This document shows positions 25,568 through 32,304 of a DNA stretch of 44,475 nucleotides, piece after piece (the stretch's first letter is position 1; every line of letters begins with the position of its first letter). A program made the position numbers and the translations under genes. Under the pieces are notes generated by a model. It was not told where the DNA came from. It did no database searches and saw nothing but the letters and a program-made list of their open reading frames with translations. The stretch is from an uncultured Chitinophagaceae bacterium. GTDB lineage: Bacteria > Bacteroidota > Bacteroidia > Chitinophagales > Chitinophagaceae. The stretch is taken from assembly GCA_937919945.1 (NCBI GenBank), contig CALESY010000171.1, positions 1 to 44,475 of the forward strand. Direction: 5' to 3'.

Positions 25568-25765
25568 ATGAAACGTATCAAATTCTTGATATTCGCAATC
25601 CTATTGTTTTTTACAGGCATGGCAAGTGCATTGGCACAAGGCCCCGGCTTTGATGATGATGTGGTAGATGAAGTACCTATAGATGGTGGTGTAAGCGCAC
25701 TGGTAATAGCAGGTGCTGCTTACGGGCTGAAGAAGCTACGTGATAAAAAAACAAACAATAAGTAA
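25568..25765 (+). CDS. Small exported protein with PID-CTERM-like sorting signal
   Basis: 65 residues. N-terminal signal peptide (RIKFLIFAILLFFTGMASAL, cleavage near AQ). A short acidic mature part (GFDDDVVDE) leads to VPIDGG, then a hydrophobic segment (VSALVIAGAAYGL) and a basic end (KKLRDKK). The PIDGG-hydrophobic-basic order is the arrangement of the PID-CTERM putative sorting domain known from Bacteroidota, comparable to exosortase substrates. The whole mature protein is hardly more than the signal. It probably shares a transcript with the large T9SS protein, ending at the terminator at 25778-25806. Confidence 0.8.
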   Translation: MKRIKFLIFAILLFFTGMASALAQGPGFDDDVVDEVPIDGGVSALVIAGAAYGLKKLRDKKTNNK

Positions 25766-25777
25766 AGTCAGATACAG

Positions 25778-25806
25778 AAAAGCACCCTTATCGGGGTGCT
25801 TTTTTA
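25778..25806 (+). terminator. Terminator after the PID-CTERM gene
   Basis: AAAGCACCC pairs with GGGTGCTTT across a short loop (TTATCG), followed by T residues (25800-25805). Confidence 0.9.
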
Positions 25807-25828
25807 ATGCCTTCACATTTTTACGGAA

Positions 25829-25853
25829 ATAAAAAAAGAGCGTAAGAATACGC
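25829..25853 (-). terminator. Terminator of the minus-strand secreted protein gene
   Basis: On the minus strand GCGTA (25853-25849) and TACGC (25844-25840) form a short stem followed by a run of T's (complement of 25829-25838). It lies about 35 bp past the stop of the gene at 25890. Confidence 0.65.
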
Positions 25854-25889
25854 CCCTTATTCCTCTATATGTAACTTCTTGATTATGCC

Positions 25890-26444
25890 TTAAAACTGTG
25901 TAACGGTGTACATTATACTGGCGCTATAAGTACCGCCAGAGTAGTTGTAACCCGGGGTTGCCTTGTATTTGATGGCGAAGGTTTGGTTAGCGCCCCTGCT
26001 GCCGTTATTGATAACTTGCGATTGGTTGCTGTTGCTTAATGGTTGATAGCTGCCATGCCCCCCTGCAATACTACCGGTAGTGTTATTGCTGGCCACTTTC
26101 ATTTGCAATACATCGCTTACACGCATATTGGTGTTGGTGGTAGCATTTCCGGTATAGGTAAAGTATTCGCTAACGGCCTGTGCTTTAACACTAAAACCGT
26201 TGGTGCTGTTGATAGATACCGAATACTCAGGACTTTCTATGCCATTTGACATAACGTTTGTACCTGTAAGCGGCATTTCTACAGGTCCAGAGTTGCCCGA
26301 ACCGGTACTAAACTGTGTTATCTGTACTACATTGGCTAGTGCCAGCGATACCGTCTGCGACGCACCCGATGAAGGCTGGTTTTGAGCACTTGCCGTGGTG
26401 ATGGCGGCAAGTATGGTGAATAATGTGATGGTGGCTTTTTTCAT
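25890..26444 (-). CDS. Small secreted beta-sandwich protein, paralogue 1
   Basis: 184 residues. Signal peptide MKKATITLFTILAAITTASAQ. The mature part starts with a Gln/Ser-rich stretch and a strand SLALANVVQITQF. It ends with the pattern NQTFAIKYKATPGY...GGTYSASIMYTVTQF, shared with the gene at 27482. This organisation (about 160 residues, Ig-like strands, closing GTYxxxIxYTxTQ) is similar to secreted WxL/DUF4402/spore-coat-U-like proteins of Bacteroidota, but I cannot assign it firmly. Probably a surface or fimbria-like subunit. Its upstream region carries the shared GTTAAC promoter module (26480-26548). Confidence 0.7.
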   Translation of the reverse strand: MKKATITLFTILAAITTASAQNQPSSGASQTVSLALANVVQITQFSTGSGNSGPVEMPLTGTNVMSNGIESPEYSVSINSTNGFSVKAQAVSEYFTYTGNATTNTNMRVSDVLQMKVASNNTTGSIAGGHGSYQPLSNSNQSQVINNGSRGANQTFAIKYKATPGYNYSGGTYSASIMYTVTQF

Positions 26445-26479
26445 GTTGTTGGTGGTTTGTTATTTGTTGGTTAACAGGA

Positions 26480-26548
26480 CAAATATGGGGTTTAGTGCCC
26501 CCCGTTTGCAAATTATTCACCATCCGTTAACAAGCGATTAACAAAGTT
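26480..26548 (-). promoter_or_regulatory. Shared promoter module, copy 1 (GTTAAC boxes)
   Basis: On the minus strand: TTTGTTAAT and GTTAAC boxes, then TTTGCAAACGG, then CATATTTG (26487-26480), which approximates the -7 box, with TTTG about 20 bp upstream. The block CCGTTTTGCAA, GTTAAC and TTAACAAA is repeated at 28099-28187 and 28943-29030. It drives the secreted protein at 25890-26444. Confidence 0.6.
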
Positions 26549-26699
26549 GGTTGATTGGTTGATTAGGAAATTGTTGGTTGTTTTTTTAACTGAAAGCTAT
26601 AATGACAAGTAAAACAGCTATATAAATGACGCACAAAAGCGTAGATTGTTATACAATTTGAAGCGGTTCTAGCGTTATGTAATCACAACAAATACTGAT

Positions 26700-27359
26700 A
26701 TGAAAAACCCTGTAAAAATTATCTTTTGCCTGTTACTGGCATTAGCAGTAATACCTGCCTGCAAGAAAAAAATGCCGGAAGGAACCTACGAAACCGGTGT
26801 AAGGTTATACATTAATGTTCAAGGAGGTATGTGTATTGGAGATACATTTTATTTTTCAACACCTACTTACCCCGATGCTAATAGCTACAACTGGAAATTT
26901 GGTGATGGCAGTACAGCATCAATAGCCACCCCATACCATGTATATACAAAAGAAGGCATCTACATGGTATCAGTAACTGTTGATGGCAAAATGAGTGCAT
27001 CAAGGAATGTGCAAGCATTCAAAGATCCTATACATACGGCAAAGATGACCAATAGCAGAACATGGCATTTGCAACGCAGGCAACAGGGATATCAATTGGA
27101 TACTACATTTTACTGGCCTGATGAGGTATACTCGTTGAAGTATATAGACAAGGTAACTGTAGAATGCCCCGGTACAGGTGTGCAAGGAAAATATGTGTAT
27201 CATTCCGGCATATCGAAAGGCAATGTATTGGCATACACTATGGAAAGAGATACGTTATATTACGACCATGTACAAGACACTATACGAATTATTAAAGTGG
27301 AGGGACCAGGTAAATTGGAAGGCCCTTATACATGGACAACTGTAGCGTACACACCGTAA
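26700..27359 (+). CDS. Lipoprotein with PKD domain
   Basis: 219 residues. SPII signal ending LAVIPACKKK (lipid on Cys21). A PKD-type beta-sandwich spans about 38-105: YFSTPTYPDANSYNWKFGDG, STASIATPYHVYTKEGIYMV, with the characteristic WxFGDG turn and the H-x-Y-x-x-x-G-x-Y strand. The C-terminal 110 residues are a further beta-rich domain of unknown type with SRTWHLQRRQQGY. It is probably a surface-exposed lipoprotein that binds carbohydrate or protein. Single-gene unit; no relation to the phage genes. Confidence 0.8.
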   Translation: MKNPVKIIFCLLLALAVIPACKKKMPEGTYETGVRLYINVQGGMCIGDTFYFSTPTYPDANSYNWKFGDGSTASIATPYHVYTKEGIYMVSVTVDGKMSASRNVQAFKDPIHTAKMTNSRTWHLQRRQQGYQLDTTFYWPDEVYSLKYIDKVTVECPGTGVQGKYVYHSGISKGNVLAYTMERDTLYYDHVQDTIRIIKVEGPGKLEGPYTWTTVAYTP

Positions 27360-27368
27360 CAATATAGC

Positions 27369-27412
27369 ACTCATCTGCCAACTCTTTTGTATGCCGTAAT
27401 GAGTTTTTTTTT
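27369..27412 (+). terminator. Possible terminator of the PKD lipoprotein gene
   Basis: ACTCAT (27369-27374) can pair with ATGAGT (27399-27404) and is followed by eight or nine T residues. The loop is long (24 nt), so the call is tentative. Confidence 0.45.
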
Positions 27413-27481
27413 GACTGCAAATGCGCAAAGGATGCGATAAGCATACCCAGCAACCTGCCTGATTGGTAAAATCCGGAATAG

Positions 27482-28030
27482 TTAGTCCTGTGTAGCCGTA
27501 AAGATGATGTTGGTAGTATATGTACCTGCGGGAAACTCGAAGCCCGGAGTAGCACGGTATTGTATTGAGAATGTCTGGTTTCCGCCACGGTCGCAATCGT
27601 TCAGTATGCGTTTATCGTTATCACCGTCAATATGTTTGTACTGATGGTAACCACCGTTTATTTGTCCGCCTGTGTTATTGCTGGTAATACGCATATCCAG
27701 TACGTCTTTCACCTTCATGCTGGTGCCCGATGTTGCAGTGCCTGAATAAGTAAAATAATCGTTGCTTGCTTCTACTTCTACATCAAATTTCTTGTTGCTG
27801 CGTACGCGTATTTGTTGCGTACTGCTTTCTACACCGTTTGCATAGTCATTCACCGTGCTGAAGGCGAGGTTAACAACAGACCCTGTGCTGCTTCCTGTGC
27901 TGGTAAATGCAATTTCTATCGCATCGCTCAGGTTGAGGTTGGTGGTTTGTGTGGCACTGCTGCTTGCTGTCTGCGCATAGATGGCTGTGCTGCAGAAGCT
28001 AATGAACAGTATGGTTATGATCTTTTTCAT
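27482..28030 (-). CDS. Small secreted beta-sandwich protein, paralogue 2
   Basis: 182 residues. Signal peptide MKKIITILFISFCSTAIYAQ. The mature part parallels the gene at 25890: a Gln/Thr-rich start, strand LNLSDAIEIAF, the central motif TSNNTGGQINGGYHQYKHID, and the closing NQTFSIQYRATPGFEFPAGT followed by YTTNIIFTATQD. The same family as paralogue 1, likely a surface or fimbria-like subunit. The 5' leader contains one hairpin of the kind expanded in the array (loop TTACGG at 28054-28059), and the promoter module lies at 28099-28187. Confidence 0.7.
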   Translation of the reverse strand: MKKIITILFISFCSTAIYAQTASSSATQTTNLNLSDAIEIAFTSTGSSTGSVVNLAFSTVNDYANGVESSTQQIRVRSNKKFDVEVEASNDYFTYSGTATSGTSMKVKDVLDMRITSNNTGGQINGGYHQYKHIDGDNDKRILNDCDRGGNQTFSIQYRATPGFEFPAGTYTTNIIFTATQD

Positions 28031-28098
28031 TTCTTTTTGTTTGTTTCGCTGCCTTACGGGGCGGCCTCTCTCTCTTTTAGTTTGTTTGTTTGATGATA

Positions 28099-28187
28099 CA
28101 AATATATGTTGGCTAACTGCGGATAACGAAATTAAGTAGCTTGGTTAACGCCCGTTTTGCAATCGGTTAACGGGTAATTAACAAATG
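28099..28187 (-). promoter_or_regulatory. Shared promoter module, copy 2
   Basis: The minus-strand -7 box TATATTTG (28106-28099) is a perfect TAnnTTTG. About 21 bp upstream is TTTCG. Further upstream are GTTAAC at two places and TTTGTTAATT. The leader between the promoter and the ATG at 28030 is about 65 nt and holds the single GCC/GGC hairpin. Confidence 0.65.
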
Positions 28188-28240
28188 TCAGCTAATGTAT
28201 TGAGAATCAATACCAGTGCATATTGCGGGATATACAGACA

Positions 28241-28266
28241 ATAAAAAACCACGGCAATACCGTGGT
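28241..28266 (-). terminator. Terminator of the hairpin-array transcript
   Basis: ACCACGG (28248-28254) and CCGTGGT (28260-28266) form a 7-bp stem with a 5-nt loop. On the minus strand it is followed by a run of six T's. It lies about 30 bp past the stop of the 31-codon ORF. Confidence 0.85.
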
Positions 28267-28296
28267 GTGAAATATATAGCTGAAGCGAATGTACTG

Positions 28297-28392
28297 TTAT
28301 GGATAATAGCTGCGCCTGCGCATATTACTTTCTACCTGCAACAACTGCCTGAACTTGCGAAAGAAGCCGATAATGATAATAGCCGTTAGCAT
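28297..28392 (-). CDS. 31-residue membrane-like micropeptide (tentative)
   Basis: The minus strand encodes MLTAIIIIGFFRKFRQLLQV followed by ESNMRRRSYYP. A short hydrophobic start (residues 2-11) and a basic amphipathic second half resemble small membrane peptides. The ATG is preceded by AACTAAATATAACAACA, similar to leaders of neighbouring genes (AAACAAACAAAAAGAA before the gene at 28030). It is enclosed by a terminator-like hairpin upstream (28425-28450) and a strong terminator downstream (28241-28266). Whether it is translated is unknown; the ORF is too short to judge by composition. Confidence 0.4.
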   Translation of the reverse strand: MLTAIIIIGFFRKFRQLLQVESNMRRRSYYP

Positions 28393-28430
28393 TGTTGTTA
28401 TATTTAGTTTGTTTGTTAGCGGATAAAAAA

Positions 28431-28870
28431 GCAACCTTACGGGGTTGCTTTTCTGTTTCTTTCGGCAGCCTTACGGGGCTGCTTGTTTGATGCTGTTGGA
28501 TTTTTTCTCTTCTTTTCACAACCCTTACGGGGGCTGCGCTTTTCCTTTGCTTTGTAGCAGCGTTACGGTGCTGCCTTATTCCAGTCTGTGGGCGTGCCAG
28601 CCTTACGGGGCGGGGCTTTTTGTTCGTGCCAACCTTACGGGGCGGGTCTTTTCGTTTTGCCAGCCTTACGGGGCGGGGCTTTTTGTTCGTGCCAACCTTA
28701 CGGGGTTGGGCTTTTTGTTTGTGCCAGCCTTACGGGGCGGGTCTTTTTGTTTTGCCAGCCTTACGGGGCGGGTCTTTTTGTTTTGCCAACCTTACGGGGT
28801 TGGGCTTTTATAATTTGTCAACCTTACGGGGTTGTTTCTTTCTGCTTCTGCCAACTTTACGGGGTTGGGC
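28431..28870 (-). repeat. Array of 13 terminator-like hairpins, about 32-bp period
   Basis: Copies of a stem-loop with loop TTACGG (plus strand; CCGTAA on minus) start at loop positions 28437, 28471, 28525, 28563, 28603, 28635, 28666, 28698, 28730, 28761, 28792, 28824 and 28857. The last nine are spaced 31-33 bp. The stems vary in a paired way: GCAACC/GGTTGC, GCAGCC/GGCTGC, CCAACC/GGTTGG, CCAGCC with GGCGGG. On the plus strand most are followed by four or five T's. On the minus strand they lie downstream of promoter copy 3 and upstream of a micro-ORF. The first hairpin (28425-28450) also has T's on the minus side and could be an attenuator there. Confidence 0.85.
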
Positions 28871-28942
28871 TTTTCTCTTCTCTTGATTGTTTTGAAAGGG
28901 CCGTTAGTTTGTTTTGTTTGTTTGTTGTTTCGTTTGATGACA

Positions 28943-29030
28943 CAAAGATGCTGCGCCATACCACCGTATGGAAATTTTCTGCTTTGGTTAACACCGTTTT
29001 TGCAACCAGTTAACAGGCGGTTAACAAAGG
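28943..29030 (-). promoter_or_regulatory. Shared promoter module, copy 3, in front of the hairpin array
   Basis: The minus strand carries GTTAAC boxes, TTGCAAAAACGG and CATCTTTG (28950-28943) in the same order and spacing as copies 1 and 2. Between the -33 and -7 regions is a palindrome CCATAC-GGTG-GTATGG, absent from the other copies. Downstream, the leader (AAACAAACAAAACAAACTAA) resembles that of the gene at 28030, but the hairpin array replaces the coding region. Confidence 0.6.
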
Positions 29031-29066
29031 GACCGATTGCCTGTACTATGTAAAAACAATCCGGAT

Positions 29067-29081
29067 CCTTTACAGTAAAGG
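29067..29081. promoter_or_regulatory. 15-bp palindrome upstream of the 89-residue gene
   Basis: CCTTTACAGTAAAGG is a perfect dyad with a single central base. It sits 29 bp before the ATG at 29110 and may be an operator. Confidence 0.45.
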
Positions 29082-29109
29082 CTTACAGCTGAATTTAAGG
29101 AGCATTAAA

Positions 29110-29379
29110 ATGCAATTAATCGACGCATTAATTGATTCTAATCAATGGATTGTGTTAACGAGAGCTATTATCTTAGCCCCACCAAATCAAATAATCTCCA
29201 TGCCAATTGCTAATTTCCCATACGCGCCTGAAGAATTGAGCGCATTTGCAGTAACCTTTGGTACTTTTATTATTTCCCTCAAAAACGGGCAAATCATTCA
29301 TCACGACCCTGCAGACGAAGAAGCTTTCAAACAATGGCTGCTTGAACATGAAGTGCGCTATCTGGCTCTGCGAAACTGA
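29110..29379 (+). CDS. Small unknown protein with a canonical Shine-Dalgarno site
   Basis: 89 residues, soluble. Pattern: strands WIVLTRAIILAP and FAVTFGTFIISLKNGQIIHH, then a helix DEEAFKQWLLEHEVRYLAL. No family recognised. The start is marked by AAGGAG (29097-29102), seven bases before the ATG. This is rare for Bacteroidota, whose genes mostly lack this site; with the palindrome upstream, it hints at an origin outside the phylum. The stop codon TGA (29377-29379) directly touches the stop of the convergent T9SS gene. Confidence 0.6.
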   Translation: MQLIDALIDSNQWIVLTRAIILAPPNQIISMPIANFPYAPEELSAFAVTFGTFIISLKNGQIIHHDPADEEAFKQWLLEHEVRYLALRN

Positions 29380-30873
29380 TTACTCCCTTACTAACTTGCC
29401 GCTTGCCAAGAGTATATTGCTGTTGTATATGGCATATTGATACACACCTGCTGCCAACTGTGCTACAGGTAGCTGTATGCTGTGTTGCTGTGCCGCGTAG
29501 TAGCGTGCAGGTATGTTGTACACCACACGCCCCTGTGCATCTGTAATACTGATGTGCAAGGTTTGTGGTTGTTGTAGTGTTATGCTGAGAGTAGTATAGT
29601 CGTGGGTGGGGTTGGGGTAGATGGTCGCTTCACCTTTGAAATGAATATTCGCTACATCTAAGCCCGGAGTATATAGCTTGTACAACTCAGTGCCGGTAAT
29701 ATTTGGGTTGCGATTAATAGCTGCGAAAAAAAGTGTTTTGTCAACAACGGTTAGCTCTGTTGGAAAACTTCCCTGACTTCCTGCTGTAATTTCTGCGGCT
29801 ATATAAGGAGGGTTGATTCCATCATAGCACCATAACTCTGTACCATGAACATCGTCTGAAGCTTGAAAAAATAAACGCCCACCATACTCGCAAAAAAAGT
29901 TAGGCAATATTATTTGTGCTCCACTCCCTTGTACGATTTTACTAACTGTTTTTGTGCCTAAATCATATTTATGCAACTCAAATACAGGCTTGGGGTCGGT
30001 GTATTTTCTGGCAGCATAATAAATAGCCCCATTGTATCCTATTATTGTATTACCTGTGTATGGACCTGTAGAATTATATATATCAAGGTCTAGCGGGGGT
30101 GTTGTTAATGCAGTAAAATTAGTTCCATCAAATTCATATAAACTCATAGATGCAGCAACGTGAGCCTTAACATACATCTTGCCATTATAGACATGTATGT
30201 CTGCTGGATAAAAGGGACTACCATTTATTTTTGGCTGTGAAATATTGCCGCTAACTGGGTCGTATTGGGAGAATTTTAAACTCTTATCATGAAAATAGAT
30301 TTTGCCATTATACACAGCAGTATTAAGAACTCTTGGTATTAATGTGCTTGCAGCATTATTAGTAATCTTTTTTGTATTTCCTGTTGCGGGTGTATATTCC
30401 CACAAGTCGTGCGCACCATTATTGAATGCTCCGAAATACAATTTGTCGTTTAACGACACAATATGCCTTGGAGATGTAATGTTTGTGCTGGCCATACCAG
30501 GTGCAATTACAGGAGGATTAATACCATCATATTCATATAGCTTAGCACTGGTGGCTGATGTCATCCCTGTGTACAATTTACCATTGCAAATACCCATCTT
30601 ATCTTGCGCATATAGACCATTTTCATAAAATCTGTTTGCTTGTGCGGTACCAACAAATGCTTTAATATTTAAACTTTGAGGTGCATTATTCACATCTGCA
30701 TACCAGGCTTGGTCTACATTGTTAGAGTCTATGCCATAAAAAAATAACTTACCATTGAAACTGGTTAGCATATATGGGCTAGATCCTAATTGACCTTTTG
30801 CAACATCATATAATACTTGACTGCTACCATGCAATGTAATTGCAAATAAGAAGAGTGTTAATAGGTTTTTCAT
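29380..30873 (-). CDS. T9SS type A protein with ELWxxDGT-like repeats
   Basis: 497 residues. Signal peptide MKNLLTLFLFAITLHGSSQ. The body (about 25-405) is built of about 45-residue blades with repeated turns: LFFYGIDSNNVDQAWYAD, KLYFGAFNNGAHDLWEYTP, LFFQASDDVHGTELWCYDGI, LFFAAINRNPNITGTELYKL. The HGTELWxYDG motif defines the ELWxxDGT repeat family, a probable beta-propeller. The C-terminal 80 residues are a type A sorting tail (ATIYPNPTHDYTTLSITL, ITDAQGRVVYNI, LAAGVYQYAIYNSNILLASG). Exported by type IX secretion; ligand unknown. Confidence 0.88.
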   Translation of the reverse strand: MKNLLTLFLFAITLHGSSQVLYDVAKGQLGSSPYMLTSFNGKLFFYGIDSNNVDQAWYADVNNAPQSLNIKAFVGTAQANRFYENGLYAQDKMGICNGKLYTGMTSATSAKLYEYDGINPPVIAPGMASTNITSPRHIVSLNDKLYFGAFNNGAHDLWEYTPATGNTKKITNNAASTLIPRVLNTAVYNGKIYFHDKSLKFSQYDPVSGNISQPKINGSPFYPADIHVYNGKMYVKAHVAASMSLYEFDGTNFTALTTPPLDLDIYNSTGPYTGNTIIGYNGAIYYAARKYTDPKPVFELHKYDLGTKTVSKIVQGSGAQIILPNFFCEYGGRLFFQASDDVHGTELWCYDGINPPYIAAEITAGSQGSFPTELTVVDKTLFFAAINRNPNITGTELYKLYTPGLDVANIHFKGEATIYPNPTHDYTTLSITLQQPQTLHISITDAQGRVVYNIPARYYAAQQHSIQLPVAQLAAGVYQYAIYNSNILLASGKLVRE

Positions 30874-30993
30874 ATAATATATTTCATAGCAAATATAAAG
30901 TGTTAGAGATAAAGAACAAATAATGTTAGCATCACTATAGCCTTATCGCTATGGCCCTTTCCATATATCTGCTATACGCCTTACATTTGCGCC

Positions 30994-31641
30994 ATGCCTG
31001 CCGCCGCGCTCAAAGATTATTATCAAACGCTGGAAGTATCAGCATCGGCCACCGCCGATGAGATAAAGAAAGCCTATCGCGCGCTGGCATTCAAATACCA
31101 CCCCGATACCAACCCCGACAATGCCTTTGCACATACCCATTTTCTGGCCATACAGGAAGCCTACAGCATACTGAGCCACGAACAGAAACGCCGCAAGTAT
31201 GACGAGGAACGCTGGCTGAACGGCATGAGCAACCGCACGAAAGAGCAGCCAATAATATCTGCCGCATGGCTGCTGCAAGAGGCTCGCCGTCTGCAAGCGC
31301 ATATGCAAAGCATAGATACCTACCGTATGAGCCACAGCGCGCTGCACGATTATGTAATGCTGCTGCTGGCCGATAGCCACATGGCTATACTGCAACAAGA
31401 TGCCGACAGCAACACCGCCATTGTACACGAGCTGCTGCAAAGCACCCGCCACCTGAAGCGCCAATACATGCAGCCATTGGCAGACAGGATGGCACTGCTT
31501 GTACCTACAGATAACGATATACTGATACGCATACACAAACAAACACGCCGCAGCTACCTGCAAGCCATGTGGGAAAAATACCTGCCCTTACTGATACTGC
31601 TCATCGCGTTGCTGCTATGCGGGTTGATGGTTTTGTATTGA
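30994..31641 (+). CDS. DnaJ-domain protein with C-terminal membrane anchor
   Basis: 215 residues. The J domain is at 6-72 with the HPD motif (AFKYHPDTNPDN, His36) and conserved helix ends (DYYQTLEVSASATADEIKKA, YSILSHEQKRRKYDEERW). The middle is helical and His-rich. The last about 24 residues form one membrane helix (YLPLLILLIALLLCGLMVLY). It stimulates an Hsp70 (DnaK) at the membrane. The only good -7 box, TACATTTG (30982-30989), ends five bases before the ATG, so the mRNA may be almost leaderless. It is the last host-like gene before the phage genes at 31781. Confidence 0.9.
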   Translation: MPAAALKDYYQTLEVSASATADEIKKAYRALAFKYHPDTNPDNAFAHTHFLAIQEAYSILSHEQKRRKYDEERWLNGMSNRTKEQPIISAAWLLQEARRLQAHMQSIDTYRMSHSALHDYVMLLLADSHMAILQQDADSNTAIVHELLQSTRHLKRQYMQPLADRMALLVPTDNDILIRIHKQTRRSYLQAMWEKYLPLLILLIALLLCGLMVLY

Positions 31642-31749
31642 GTTTTTAGTAGTAAGTCTGCACTTGTAATTCTGGGAACTTATTACATACTACTATTATC
31701 CCTGTGGATATGTGGATATTATAAACATACACCTGCTCTGTGGCTTGGG

Positions 31750-31757
31750 TACATTTG
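31750..31757 (+). promoter_or_regulatory. -7 box before the 31781 gene
   Basis: TACATTTG, identical to the early-promoter box at 1076-1083, lies 24 bp before the ATG at 31781. No clear -33 element is seen. Confidence 0.4.
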
Positions 31758-31780
31758 TAATACCCATCGTATAGCGATAG

Positions 31781-32179
31781 ATGAAGCATGTACCTTCTTC
31801 TACGGAAGACATTTTTGTAAGAGAGATGATACTGCACGGCAATAAAGAACGTGCGGTGCGCGCAGCTTACCCCCGTATGTTGCCCGAATGCTTCCCCGCC
31901 GCTATACAATACATGATGAGCAACCCCGAAGTACGCCGCCGTATAGATGCAGGCATCCTCTATTATTACAAAGATTGTTTCCCGCAATTAGACGTTCCCG
32001 AAGTGCAACCTGTAAGCATAGAAGAAAAACGTGCATTGCTTGAACAGATAATACTACGCAAGCGAAAACGACCACTATATGTACGCACCGAAGAGGGGCT
32101 GCGTATGATAATGGTACAACCATCTGCCCAAGAGGTGAGTGATGCAGCGTATATGCTGAGTCAGGATTTAGCAGATTAG
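31781..32179 (+). CDS. Terminase-small-subunit-like or phage structural accessory protein
   Basis: 132 residues. The N-terminal half (DIFVREMILHGNKERAVRAA, YPRMLPECFPAAIQYMMSN, PEVRRRIDAGILYYYK) has the HTH layout of small terminase subunits: a helix, an HTH with residues matching 'A..AGY', then 'm..NPeVr.ri'. The C-terminal half is basic (LRKRKRPLYVRTEEG) and helical. In phages this subunit binds pac/cos DNA and partners the large subunit. Here the large subunit is 13 kb away on the other strand, so they have been separated or the assignment is wrong. It leads into the tail-chaperone genes. Confidence 0.5.
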   Translation: MKHVPSSTEDIFVREMILHGNKERAVRAAYPRMLPECFPAAIQYMMSNPEVRRRIDAGILYYYKDCFPQLDVPEVQPVSIEEKRALLEQIILRKRKRPLYVRTEEGLRMIMVQPSAQEVSDAAYMLSQDLAD

Positions 32180-32271
32180 ACTGATTTGCACCTGTTTGTA
32201 AGAAGATAATAACGCGAGGTAACACAAATCTGCTGTATAATTTTTAGTTTTTTATTTTGTAATAATGTTTT

Positions 32272-32279
32272 ATTTTTGT
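32272..32279 (+). promoter_or_regulatory. -7 box before the tail-chaperone gene
   Basis: TATTTTTG at 32272-32279, 25 bp before the ATG at 32305. The inverted repeat GTGGTTA/TTAAAACCAC follows it (32279-32294). Confidence 0.4.
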
Positions 32280-32304
32280 GGTTACTTAAAACCACTATCG
32301 CAAT

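Noticed and set aside
28590..28870. CRISPR-like array (regular 31-33 bp period)
   Set aside because: The repeated unit is a hairpin with a T-run, and the intervening bases are near-identical low-complexity T/G-rich linkers, not unique spacers. No cas gene is in the window.
28445..29053. Several overlapping plus-strand ORFs of 70-140 codons with repeats such as ALRGGAFCSCQPYG
   Set aside because: They are by-products of the hairpin array: the repeat period keeps frames open, and the three frames give equally poor peptides. Paired stem changes point to RNA structure rather than coding.
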